Shown: one piece after another, positions 1 to 9,142 of the stretch | Numbering within the stretch: the first letter of the stretch is position 1 | How the letters are laid out: every line of letters begins with the position of its first letter | NCBI GenBank assembly: GCA_945876305.1 | Contig: CAMCOB010000005.1 | Coordinates: 1-27,174 of the forward strand | DNA length: 27,174 nt | Reading direction: 5' to 3' | From: Bifidobacterium breve | Lineage (GTDB): Bacteria > Actinomycetota > Thermoleophilia > Miltoncostaeales > Miltoncostaeaceae | The notes under the pieces: generated by a model | Databases searched by the model: none | What the model saw: the letters and a program-made list of their open reading frames with translations, nothing else | What the model was told of the DNA's origin: nothing | Program-made: the position numbers and the translations under genes

Positions 1-1013
1 CCCTGCGAGCCGATGATCACCACCTCCTCCCCGCCGCGCTCGGTGGCCTCTGGACCAAGATCCACGGTGATGAGGTCCATCGAGACAGTGCCGATGATCG
101 GAACCCGCCGACCACCCACAAGAACCTCACCACAGTTTGAGAGGTCACGGGCAAAGCCATCGGCGTACCCCACGGGAATGGTGCCCACCCAGGTGCCGCG
201 GGCTGCGCGCCATGTGCGTCCATACCCAACGCTCTCGCGCGAGCTGAAGTGCTTCACCAGCGACAGCCGCGATCTCCAGGACATGACCGGGATGAGGTCG
301 TCGGTGACCGGATCGCCGCCCGATGGCGAACATCCGTAGAGGGCGATGCCGCAGCGCACCATGTCAAAGCAGGCATCGGGGTCGCGCAGCGTGCCTGCGC
401 TGTTGGCTGCGTGCACGGTGATGCCCGGAAAGCGATCGCGGAAGGTGGGCGCGAGCGCCCGGAACCGCACCAACTGCTCGCGCATGAACCCGGCGTCGGG
501 CCCGTCGGTCACATCCGCCGTGGCGAAGTGGGTCATCAGGCCCACCACATGGGCGCCCGCCACCTTCGCAGCGTCGGCAAGCGCCAGCGCCTCGTCAACG
601 GGTACGCCAAGGCGCCCCATTCCGGTGTCCACCTCCACGTGTACGCGCACATCGGCATCGGGGGCCGCAGCGGCCATCAGGCGCGCGAGCGCCTGGTGAT
701 CGCTGATGGCCACCTCACATCGCTGCCCGAGCGCCCGCAGCCCCGCCGGCTCTGTGAGCGGGCTCATGATGAGGATCGTGACGTCATCGAGTCCGGCGAG
801 GCGCAGCTCCTCAGCTTCTTCGACGCTCGCCACAGCGAGTGCCATCGCTCCACCGGCGAGCGCCGCCCGGGCGCACGCAATCGCGCCGTGCCCGTAGGCG
901 TCGGCCTTCACCACGGCCATGAGGCCCGCCTTACCTGCCGCGCGGTCGAGCGTCACGGCGTTGTGCCGCACCGCGTCGAGGTCGATGTATGCGCTGGAGC
1001 GGGCGTCGCTCAT
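1..1013 (-). CDS. alr: alanine racemase, partial (C-terminus beyond the left edge)
   Basis: PLP-dependent racemase that converts L-alanine to D-alanine for peptidoglycan precursors in the cytoplasm. About 337 codons are visible. The PLP lysine lies in VVKADAYGHG (about residue 36), followed by the TIM-barrel signatures HVEVDTGMGRLG and AANSAGTL. The second-domain motif SVGYGRTW carries the catalytic tyrosine (about residue 264). The last visible residues, near IGTVSMDLITVDLG, are typical of the beta domain, so only the last few dozen residues are missing. The ATG overlaps the nnr stop by four bases (ATGA), making alr the last visible gene of the rplM operon and probably translationally coupled to nnr. 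Family assignment is secure; whether this is the only racemase in the genome cannot be seen. Confidence 0.96.
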   Translation of the reverse strand, partial: MSDARSSAYIDLDAVRHNAVTLDRAAGKAGLMAVVKADAYGHGAIACARAALAGGAMALAVASVEEAEELRLAGLDDVTILIMSPLTEPAGLRALGQRCEVAISDHQALARLMAAAAPDADVRVHVEVDTGMGRLGVPVDEALALADAAKVAGAHVVGLMTHFATADVTDGPDAGFMREQLVRFRALAPTFRDRFPGITVHAANSAGTLRDPDACFDMVRCGIALYGCSPSGGDPVTDDLIPVMSWRSRLSLVKHFSSRESVGYGRTWRAARGTWVGTIPVGYADGFARDLSNCGEVLVGGRRVPIIGTVSMDLITVDLGPEATERGGEEVVIIGSQ

Positions 1014-2554
1014 GTGGCGTGCGCCTCCGGAAGTGATTCGATGATGTCGCTGGCAATGGTGCCTTCCCCACGCCCTGCCAGAACCCCTGCCCGGGCGTGG
1101 AGCACCGCCCCCGCCGCCGCGGCATCGCGTCCATTCATTCCGCGTGCGAGGAGTGCAGTGATGATGCCCGTAAGTACATCGCCGGATCCCGCAGTGGCGA
1201 GCACAGGGGTACCGCCCTCCAACACGATCGGCACCTCGCCCGGCGACGCGATGATGGTGCCGGGGCCCTTCAGCAGCACAACCTGCCCCGACCGCTCCGC
1301 CAGTGCAGCGGCGGCGGCAAGACGCCCGGCCTCCACCTCTGCACGCTCGATACCGAGAAGGCGCGCGGCCTCTCCGGCATGGGGCGTGATGACAGTGGCC
1401 GCGGAACGGGTCTTCAGCACGGCGAGGTCCTCCCCGAGGTGCCAGAGGCCATCCGCATCGATAACCATCGCCCGGTCCACGTCGTTCACCAGCGACCTGA
1501 CGAGTTGTGTTGTGCGCTCCTCACGCCCGAGCCCGGGGCCGACGCCCACCGCTGCCACCCGTGCGATCTGGTGATCGATCTCGGTGCGCGCGTCGGTTCC
1601 GAGCCCCGCGTCATCCGAACCCGCCTGCATCACCATCACCTCAGGCGTCCACGCCGACACCTCGGCACGTACCGACGGCGGGACACAGGCGATTACGATT
1701 CCGGCTCCCGCACGCAGCGCCGCACGCGTTGCCAGGCGGGCGGCACCGCTGAGCCCCGGCGCACCCGCCACGATGAGCACACCACCCGCTGCGTACTTGT
1801 CATCCCCGGCGGCACGCCGCGGGATTGCCCGCACCGCGTCGTCTCCCACCAGCCATGCGGCCTCACTGCAGCGGATGTCCCGTGGCACACCGATGTCCAC
1901 CACCACGACCCGCCCGGCATGAGTGCGCCCGGGGGCCACGCGGAGCCCCGGCATGTCGCCCCCAAAGGTGATCGTGAGCTCCGCGGTGACGGCCGCGCCC
2001 TGCACGGTGCCGGTATCCGCGTCCACGCCAGTGGGGACGTCCAACGCAATGACAGGGGCACCCGATGCGACCACGGCATCCACGACATCAGCGATCGCAC
2101 CATGTGGTGCACCGGCCGTGCCGGTTCCGAGCAGTGCATCAATGACGATGGCATCACCGGCTGCGATGGCTGCCGGATCGGCCTCAACGAGAACCATGCC
2201 GGCCGCCTCCGCCCGTTCGGTCATGGCGAGCGCATCGGGAGTGCCCGGGCGACGCCCTCCGGCAAGCGCCACGCACACATCCCAACCCGACTCAGCCAGG
2301 TACCGCGCAACCACCATTCCATCGCCACCGTTATTACCGGGGCCGACAAGCACAAGGGCACGCGAACCGGCGGGGTACGACTCGAGGATCTCCCGGGCAG
2401 CCAGAAATCCTGCGCGCTCCATGAGCGCGTCGCCGGAGATCCCACCGGCGATCGCCCGCGCATCGGCCTCGCGGAGTGCGGCGGAGTTGAAGAGCGGACG
2501 TGCACCGGGAAGCGGCACGGGTCCGTGGGCGCGGGCGATCGGCACGCCACGCAT
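1010..2554 (-). CDS. nnr: bifunctional NAD(P)H-hydrate epimerase / ADP-dependent NAD(P)H-hydrate dehydratase
   Basis: Repairs hydrated NAD(P)H: the YjeF-type N-terminal domain epimerises R-NAD(P)HX and the ribokinase-like C-terminal domain dehydrates the S form using ADP. The 514-residue length fits the fused two-domain form. Visible motifs are GPGNNGGDGM (71-80, epimerase), GPGLGRE, DADGLW, TPHAGEAARLLG, LKGPGTII and GSGDVLTGII (456-465), the last holding the catalytic aspartate of the kinase-like fold. The ATG at 2554 follows acpS by 15 nt with GGGG about 7 nt upstream; the first 20 residues are not conserved-looking, so a slightly later start is possible. The stop overlaps the alr start. 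Position between acpS and alr is the usual actinobacterial order. Confidence 0.96.
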   Translation of the reverse strand: MRGVPIARAHGPVPLPGARPLFNSAALREADARAIAGGISGDALMERAGFLAAREILESYPAGSRALVLVGPGNNGGDGMVVARYLAESGWDVCVALAGGRRPGTPDALAMTERAEAAGMVLVEADPAAIAAGDAIVIDALLGTGTAGAPHGAIADVVDAVVASGAPVIALDVPTGVDADTGTVQGAAVTAELTITFGGDMPGLRVAPGRTHAGRVVVVDIGVPRDIRCSEAAWLVGDDAVRAIPRRAAGDDKYAAGGVLIVAGAPGLSGAARLATRAALRAGAGIVIACVPPSVRAEVSAWTPEVMVMQAGSDDAGLGTDARTEIDHQIARVAAVGVGPGLGREERTTQLVRSLVNDVDRAMVIDADGLWHLGEDLAVLKTRSAATVITPHAGEAARLLGIERAEVEAGRLAAAAALAERSGQVVLLKGPGTIIASPGEVPIVLEGGTPVLATAGSGDVLTGIITALLARGMNGRDAAAAGAVLHARAGVLAGRGEGTIASDIIESLPEAHAT

Positions 2555-2569
2555 TCTATTGCCCCGGCG

Positions 2570-2941
2570 CTACGCCCCGCGCAGCACGGCCACCGCAGCG
2601 GCCATCCCGCGCGAATGCGTCAACGAGAGCAGCACTTCGACCACGCCGAGATCCGACGCACGGCGCAGGCAGCGCCCCGTGAGGATCGCCGTTGGGGCGC
2701 CCCTCCCCCGTATTACCTCAGCCTCATGCCACCTGGTCATTCCGATACCGAGTGCCTTGCCCACGGCCTCCTTGGCCGCGAACCGCGCAGCGAAGTGCTG
2801 CGGGGGGAACTTGCGCGACATGCAGTAGGCGCGCTCGGCATCGGTGAAACAGCGCTCCGCGAACCTGGGCTGGCGCGCAAGCACGGCTGCAACGCGATCG
2901 ATCTCGATCAGATCGATCCCCACGCCGACGACCTCGCTCAC
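2570..2941 (-). CDS. acpS: holo-[acyl-carrier-protein] synthase
   Basis: Transfers 4'-phosphopantetheine from CoA to the serine of acyl carrier protein, switching on fatty-acid synthesis. The 123-residue protein has the two family signatures: GVGIDLIEIDRV at the N-terminus with the magnesium-binding aspartate, and FAAKEAVGKALG with the second acidic ligand. The C-terminal LSLTHSRGMAAAVAV is also typical. I chose the GTG at 2941 because it places VSEVVGVGIDLIE at the family N-terminus and is preceded by GGAGTGAGG within the end of glmS; longer in-frame starts read back into glmS. It begins 7 nt after the glmS stop and ends 15 nt before nnr, so it is cotranscribed with both. Confidence 0.95.
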   Translation of the reverse strand: MSEVVGVGIDLIEIDRVAAVLARQPRFAERCFTDAERAYCMSRKFPPQHFAARFAAKEAVGKALGIGMTRWHEAEVIRGRGAPTAILTGRCLRRASDLGVVEVLLSLTHSRGMAAAVAVLRGA

Positions 2942-2948
2942 CCGTGCC

Positions 2949-4778
<1,830 letters not shown>

Positions 4779-4779
4779 G

Positions 4780-6147
4780 TCAGTGACCCCCCTCGATCAG
4801 GCCAAGCGCACGCCCCGCAGCGTCCGCGATCTCGTCGGCGATCCTGTCGCACTGCTCGGACGTCGGTGCCTCCACCATTACGCGCACGAGCGGTTCGGTA
4901 CCCGACGCCCGAAGCACAATGCGTCCGTCGCTTCCGAGGTCGGACTCATGCGTATGCACCAGATCCCAGACCCCGGTGGCATCGGCCAGATCTCCCTTGC
5001 GCTCCACCCGGATGCTCACGAGGCGCTGTGGCATGCGCTGCATCACCGATGCTGCGTCGGCAAGGGTGAGGTCGCGCTCCGCCAGCGCCGAGAGCAGCAG
5101 GATGGCGGCACCCAGGCCGTCGCCGGTCGGTCCGCTGGGCAGGTGGATGAGGTGCCCGCTCTGCTCACCACCCAGCACCAGATCATTCGCGCGCATGTCC
5201 TCCAGCACGTAGCGGTCGCCCACGTCGGTCCAGCGCACGTCGATACCGCTGTCGGCCATCGCGCGCCGGAATCCGAGGTTGGTCATGGTGGTGGTGACCA
5301 CCGCGGGCCCCGGCAACTCGCCGCGCCCCTGCAACCAGATGGCAAGCGTGGCGAGGATCTGATCGCCATCCACCACGGCGCCCGCGGCGTCAACAGCCAG
5401 CATGCGGTCGCCGTCGCCATCGAAAGCGATCCCAAGTGACGCGCCGTGCCCAGTCACCGCCGCCTGCAGGGCCGACAGGTCGGTTGATCCGCAGCCCACG
5501 TTGATGTTAACCCCATCAGGGTCGGCACCGATCACCCGAACATCGGCACCAAGGTCGGTGAGCACGGCCTCTGCCGTCGTCACCGTGGCGCCGTTGGCGC
5601 AGTCGATAACCACGTGGACCCCATCGAACCGGGTACCGGTCCGCGCCACCATGTGAGCCCGGTACGTCGCAGCCGCATCGGCCCAGTGGCGGATCTCGCC
5701 GATGCCGCCCGCCGTGGGCCGGTCGCCTCCGGCGTCGTCAATGCGCTGCTCAAGCGCCGCCTCGGCGGTGTCGGGAAGTTTGAACCCGTCAGGCCCGAAC
5801 AGCTTGATGCCGTTATCGGGGAATGGGTTGTGCGAGGCGCTGATGACGACGCCGGCCCCGAAGTCCGGATCGGCTGCCACCAGCTCCGCCACGGCAGGCG
5901 TGGGCAGCACACCGCCCAGCACGACATCGGTGCCCGCAGACGCGATCCCCGCTGCGAGTGCAGCCTCGAGCATCGGGCCACTCCGACGTGTGTCGCGCCC
6001 CACCAATACCGCTCCGGAGCCAGCGATCGACAGGCCAAGGGCCCGCCCGATCGCCAGTGCAAGTTCCGGCGTGAGGTCGGCATTCGCGACCCCCCTGACG
6101 CCGTCCGTCCCGAAGAGCCTCCGGGCCGGCCGCGCCTCCCCGCTCAG
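4780..6147 (-). CDS. glmM: phosphoglucosamine mutase, probable CTG start
   Basis: Converts glucosamine-6-phosphate to glucosamine-1-phosphate. Family motifs are complete: RLFGTDGVRGVAN near the N-terminus, the phosphoserine loop SASHNP (serine about 105), metal loop DGDGDR (about 243-248), GGEQSGH and the phosphate-binding RASGTEPLVRV. Length from 6147 is 455 residues, normal for the family. No in-frame ATG, GTG or TTG precedes the conserved N-terminus: the frame has a TAA upstream, and the first standard start is a TTG at 6006, which would delete RLFGTDGVRG. A CTG at 6147-6145 overlaps the rpsI stop as CTGA, mirroring the ATGA overlap of rplM/rpsI, so I use it. A sequencing error or another non-standard codon is the alternative. 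Gene identity is certain; the start is not. Confidence 0.9.
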   Translation of the reverse strand: MSGEARPARRLFGTDGVRGVANADLTPELALAIGRALGLSIAGSGAVLVGRDTRRSGPMLEAALAAGIASAGTDVVLGGVLPTPAVAELVAADPDFGAGVVISASHNPFPDNGIKLFGPDGFKLPDTAEAALEQRIDDAGGDRPTAGGIGEIRHWADAAATYRAHMVARTGTRFDGVHVVIDCANGATVTTAEAVLTDLGADVRVIGADPDGVNINVGCGSTDLSALQAAVTGHGASLGIAFDGDGDRMLAVDAAGAVVDGDQILATLAIWLQGRGELPGPAVVTTTMTNLGFRRAMADSGIDVRWTDVGDRYVLEDMRANDLVLGGEQSGHLIHLPSGPTGDGLGAAILLLSALAERDLTLADAASVMQRMPQRLVSIRVERKGDLADATGVWDLVHTHESDLGSDGRIVLRASGTEPLVRVMVEAPTSEQCDRIADEIADAAGRALGLIEGGH

Positions 6148-6542
6148 CGCTTCGAGAACTGGGGACGCTTACGAGCGCCCTTGAGGCCCGCCTTCTTGCG
6201 CTCCTTCTCGCGAGCGTCACGCGTGAGGAAGCCCTCACGCTTGAGCTCGGGGCGAAGGTTCTCATCCATCTCCACCAGAGCACGGGCCACGGCGTGACGC
6301 AGCGCGCCGGCCTGACCCGAGATGCCGCCGCCATCGAGGCGAGCCCTCACCGAGAACTGGCCCTCGACGCCTGCGGCGACGAGCGGTGACTTGGCGGCCG
6401 TCACGAGCACCTTGCGACCGAAGAAGTCCTCAATCGGGCGACCGTTGCACGTGATGGTGCCATCGCCCGACTCGAGGATGATGCGGGCGACCGAGGTCTT
6501 ACGCTTGCCGGTTGCCTGAATGCGGACCTGGGCGGTGCTCAT
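6144..6542 (-). CDS. rpsI: 30S ribosomal protein S9 (uS9)
   Basis: Small-subunit protein whose basic C-terminal tail reaches the P-site tRNA. The 132 residues contain ATGKRKTSVARI near the start, LDGGGISGQAGALRHAVARAL in the middle (positions about 69-89) and the invariant C-terminal KRPQFSKR. The ATG overlaps the rplM stop by four bases (ATGA), the standard coupling of the L13-S9 pair, and its own TGA overlaps the proposed CTG of glmM. Confidence 0.98.
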   Translation of the reverse strand: MSTAQVRIQATGKRKTSVARIILESGDGTITCNGRPIEDFFGRKVLVTAAKSPLVAAGVEGQFSVRARLDGGGISGQAGALRHAVARALVEMDENLRPELKREGFLTRDAREKERKKAGLKGARKRPQFSKR

Positions 6543-6976
6543 ACGATGACCTTCCTCTCGAGCCGGAGCGGCTCGGGCGACTGCGCCTCATGGGGATGCT
6601 CGGAACCGGCGTACACCTTCATCTTCAAAAGCTGCTTCCGGCCAAGAGAGTTCTTGGGGAGCATGCCGCGGACGGCCATGCGGATGACCTCTTCCGGACG
6701 GCGGTCGAGCTGCTCGCGGAGCGTGCGGCTGCGGATACCACCGGGGTAGCCCGAGTGGCGCCAGTAGCGCTTCTGGTCGAGCTTCTGACCGGTGACCGTA
6801 ATCTTTCCGGCGTTGGTGACGACGACAAAATCGCCGCAGTCAACGTGCGGGGTGAAGGACGGCGAGCGCTTGCCGCGCAGCGTCTCCGCGATGGTCGCGG
6901 CGAGACGGCCCAGGTTCTGACCCTCGGCGTCCACGATGTACCAGCGGCGATCAACTTCGCCTGGCTTGGCACTCAT
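6539..6976 (-). CDS. rplM: 50S ribosomal protein L13 (uL13)
   Basis: Early-assembly large-subunit protein. The family is clear from KPGEVDRRWYIVDAEGQNLG, HVDCGDFVVVTNAGKI, the HSGYPGG segment, the RGMLPKNSLGR segment and YAGSEHPHEAQ. From the ATG at 6976 it has 145 residues, and its tryptophan at residue 12 sits close to where relatives have it (about 15). An in-frame GTG at 7006, which adds ten residues, has a strong GGAGG but only 3 nt away; the ATG has only a weak GAAG. I prefer the ATG on length and mark the start uncertain. It is the first gene of the operon, with a promoter about 75-110 nt upstream. Confidence 0.95.
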   Translation of the reverse strand: MSAKPGEVDRRWYIVDAEGQNLGRLAATIAETLRGKRSPSFTPHVDCGDFVVVTNAGKITVTGQKLDQKRYWRHSGYPGGIRSRTLREQLDRRPEEVIRMAVRGMLPKNSLGRKQLLKMKVYAGSEHPHEAQSPEPLRLERKVIV

Positions 6977-7009
6977 GGTCGACTTCGTGGGGTGAGCGGT
7001 TGGCACGGT

Positions 7010-7014
7010 CCTCC
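7010..7014 (-). promoter_or_regulatory. Shine-Dalgarno GGAGG near the rplM start
   Basis: GGAGG on the minus strand, 3 nt before an in-frame GTG (7006) and 33 nt before the ATG at 6976. It suggests the GTG might be the true start despite the short spacing, or that the site serves a different initiation geometry; it is the element that decides the rplM start. Confidence 0.5.
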
Positions 7015-7058
7015 AATGCATAGGCAGGCGGTGTCCACACCACCCAGAACGACGCGGG

Positions 7059-7087
7059 ATCCTAGGGGAGGAAGGGGCATGCTGCAA
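7059..7087 (-). promoter_or_regulatory. housekeeping-type promoter of the rplM operon
   Basis: Reading the minus strand, TTGCAG (7087-7082) is followed by exactly 17 nt and TAGGAT (7064-7059), a good -35/-10 pair. The predicted start is near 7052, giving a leader of about 45-75 nt before rplM. It would drive the seven-gene run rplM to alr, as no other gap over 15 nt occurs in that run. Confidence 0.65.
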
Positions 7088-7119
7088 CCGCGGACCGTGG
7101 GGAATCGTTCTCACTTGTC

Positions 7120-7130
7120 TCACATAGTGA
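7120..7130. repeat. short palindrome TCAC-ATA-GTGA in the divergent region
   Basis: A perfect 4-bp inverted repeat with a 3-nt centre lies upstream of the rplM -35 in the gap between rplM and the small Cys/His gene. It has the size of a minor operator half-site pair, but such short symmetry can occur by chance. Confidence 0.2.
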
Positions 7131-7194
7131 ATTGCCGTCCCGTTAAATCCGCAGATGCTGGCGGGCTGTGTCACATTTATCTCCTAATACACCC

Positions 7195-7210
7195 CTGTGG
7201 AGCACCACAG
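7195..7210 (+). repeat. perfect hairpin CTGTGG-AGCA-CCACAG in the leader of the small Cys/His gene
   Basis: A 6-bp stem with a 4-nt loop ends 18 nt before the ATG at 7229 and 4 nt before the AAAAGGA ribosome-binding site. It could be a leader hairpin that affects translation or mRNA stability, or an operator. I see no clear -10 box on this strand. Confidence 0.4.
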
Positions 7211-7228
7211 ACACGAAAAGGATTGAGG

Positions 7229-7543
7229 ATGAAGGAGCGCTTTCCCGCCATAAACGGTTGCAAGGCAGTCGCGGCCCACGGTCGTCGCTGCGTGCAGACC
7301 CCGTTCATGACAAGCCCCTTCTGCTGGCACCACACCGCCCGCACTGATCGTGATGCACTGCGTCAGGAGAACATGCGGAGCGAGGACCACGCCAAGGTGT
7401 CGATCGACCGCATCGTCCACATCCTGGGCGACCGCGGGGTCACCGAGATCGCCGAGTTCCTCGAGTCGGGCGATCAAGGCGAGATCCGCATCGAGCGCCG
7501 GGGCGACCAGATCGTGGCCCGTACGGAGCGCACCGCCTCCTAG
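7229..7543 (+). CDS. small protein with an N-terminal Cys/His zinc-binding-like motif
   Basis: The 104-residue protein has an excellent start: AAAAGGATTGAGG immediately precedes the ATG. Residues 11-36 show C-x9-C-x11-C-x-H-H with a glycine before the second cysteine. This is the layout of many small bacterial and phage C...C...CxxH proteins described as zinc-binding. The second half (about 55-104) is charged and reads like a short amphipathic, regulator-like segment (IDRIVHILGDRGVTEIAEFL, then an EIRIERRGDQIVART beta strand pair). It stands alone, divergent from the ribosomal operon and convergent with guaA. Function unknown; a nucleic-acid-binding or adaptor role is a guess from the motif and charge. 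Confidence 0.8.
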   Translation: MKERFPAINGCKAVAAHGRRCVQTPFMTSPFCWHHTARTDRDALRQENMRSEDHAKVSIDRIVHILGDRGVTEIAEFLESGDQGEIRIERRGDQIVARTERTAS

Positions 7544-7549
7544 CCACAC

Positions 7550-7576
7550 GACCCGCGGGCATCTCAGCCCGGGGTC
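7550..7576. terminator. shared hairpin between the convergent small gene and guaA
   Basis: GACCC-g-CGGGC, loop ATCTCA, GCCCG-GGGTC forms a 10-bp stem with one bulged G. It lies in the 31-nt convergent gap and runs into the guaA stop codon. There is no T-tract on either strand, so it is a candidate bidirectional terminator or 3'-end-protecting structure rather than a classical intrinsic terminator. Confidence 0.5.
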
Positions 7577-9140
7577 ACTCCCACTCGATGGTTCCGGGGG
7601 GCTTGCTCGTGATGTCGAGCACCACCCGGTTCACTCCCTGCACCTCATTGATGATGCGGCTCGAGATCTTCTCAAGCAGGTCATGCGGCAGTCGAGCCCA
7701 GTCGGCGGTCATGGCGTCGTCTGACGTGACCGCGCGGATGACAATGGGATACGCATAGGTGCGGCTGTCACCCTGCACGCCCACCGAGCGGATGGCGGGC
7801 AGCACGGCAAATGACTGCCACAGGTCCCGGTAGAGACCGGCGAGACGGATCTCCTCCTGCAGCACGAAGTCGGCATGGCGCAGGATCTCCAGCCGCTCGG
7901 CCGTGACCTCGCCGATGATGCGGATGGCGAGTCCGGGGCCCGGGAATGGCTGGCGCCACACCATGCGCTCCGGCAGACCGAGTTCCTCGCCCACCAGGCG
8001 CACCTCGTCCTTGAACAATTGGCGAAGCGGCTCCACCAGCGCCATGTCCATGTCATCGGGCAGGCCGCCCACATTGTGATGGCTCTTGATGACGGCCGCG
8101 TTGGTGCCGCCCCCCGACTCGATGACGTCGCTGTAGAGCGTGCCCTGCACGAGGAACTTCTCGTGGCCGAGCTTCGCCGCCTCCTGATCGAAGGTGCGGA
8201 TGAACTCACCGCCGATGAACTTGCGCTTCTCCTCGGGGTCGGTCACCCCCTTGAGCCCCGCAAGGAATGCCTCTTCGGCGCGCACGTGGATCAATGGCAC
8301 GTTGAAGTGCTTGCCGAAGGCCTCCTCCACCTGCGTGCCCTCGTTCATGCGCAGCATGCCGTGGTCCACAAATACACAGGTGAGGCGGTCGCCGATGGCG
8401 CGGTGCACCAGCAACGCGGCCACCGCGCTGTCCACCCCGCCCGACAGACCGCACATGGCGCGCTGGTCACCGACCTGTTCGCGAATGCGCGCCACCTGGT
8501 CGTCAATAACGTTCGCGGGGGTCCACGTGGGTGTCAGGTCGCAGGCATCAAACAGGAAGCCCTTGAGCAAATCGGTGCCGAAGGGCGTGTGCACGACCTC
8601 GGGGTGGAACTGCACGCCAAAGCGACGGTTCGCCGGATCCTCCATCGCGGCGACGGGAGCACCGGGGGTCTCGGCCGTTACGGTGAAGCCCTCGGGTGCC
8701 GACGTGACCGCGTCGCGGTGGCTCATCCAGCAGGTATCCACGGGCAGATCGCGGAAGAGGCCGGCTCGTGAATGCACGCGGATCTCCGTGCGCCCGAACT
8801 CGCCCGTGCCACTGTTGGTCACCACGCCGCCAAGCGCCTGCGCCATCGACTGCATGCCGTAACAGATGCCGAGAACCGGGATGCCCAGGTTCAATAGCCT
8901 CGGGTCAAGCGAGGGCGCACCATCCTCGTACACCGACGCCGGTCCACCCGACAGGATGAGACCACCGGGCGCGATGCGGACCACCTCGTCCGGATCGACG
9001 TCGTGGGGCACGATGGCCGAGAACACACGGCATTCGCGCACGCGGCGTGCGATGAGCTGGCTGTACTGGGCGCCGAAGTCAACGACCAGAATGCCCCCGC
9101 GGGCCTGATCGACCAGTTCGGGGGCGAGTGCGAACGCCAT
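7575..9140 (-). CDS. guaA: GMP synthase (glutamine-hydrolyzing)
   Basis: Aminates XMP to GMP with glutamine and ATP in the cytoplasm. The 521-residue protein has the class I glutaminase domain with nucleophile Cys93 in GICYGMQ and the His179/Glu181 pair in FHPEV. It continues with the ATP pyrophosphatase P-loop SGGVDSAV (233-240) and ends in the dimerisation domain with the invariant VLDITSKPPGTIEWE. The ATG at 9140 places ILVVDFGAQYSQLIARRVRE at the family N-terminus; longer in-frame readings run back into the preceding gene. It starts 2 nt after the guaB3 stop (TGAGGATG), so the two are coupled. Confidence 0.98.
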   Translation of the reverse strand: MAFALAPELVDQARGGILVVDFGAQYSQLIARRVRECRVFSAIVPHDVDPDEVVRIAPGGLILSGGPASVYEDGAPSLDPRLLNLGIPVLGICYGMQSMAQALGGVVTNSGTGEFGRTEIRVHSRAGLFRDLPVDTCWMSHRDAVTSAPEGFTVTAETPGAPVAAMEDPANRRFGVQFHPEVVHTPFGTDLLKGFLFDACDLTPTWTPANVIDDQVARIREQVGDQRAMCGLSGGVDSAVAALLVHRAIGDRLTCVFVDHGMLRMNEGTQVEEAFGKHFNVPLIHVRAEEAFLAGLKGVTDPEEKRKFIGGEFIRTFDQEAAKLGHEKFLVQGTLYSDVIESGGGTNAAVIKSHHNVGGLPDDMDMALVEPLRQLFKDEVRLVGEELGLPERMVWRQPFPGPGLAIRIIGEVTAERLEILRHADFVLQEEIRLAGLYRDLWQSFAVLPAIRSVGVQGDSRTYAYPIVIRAVTSDDAMTADWARLPHDLLEKISSRIINEVQGVNRVVLDITSKPPGTIEWE

Positions 9141-9142
9141 CC

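Noticed and set aside
249..1574. Long plus-strand open frame opposite alr and nnr
   Set aside because: Antisense to two well-supported enzymes, with a translation lacking recognisable motifs.
4779..4800. Possible glmS ribozyme or riboswitch upstream of glmS
   Set aside because: Only one base separates glmM and glmS, so there is no untranslated leader to hold one.
6977..7174. N-terminal extension of rplM to 7174
   Set aside because: The added residues have no similarity to L13, and the promoter at 7059-7087 lies inside the extension.
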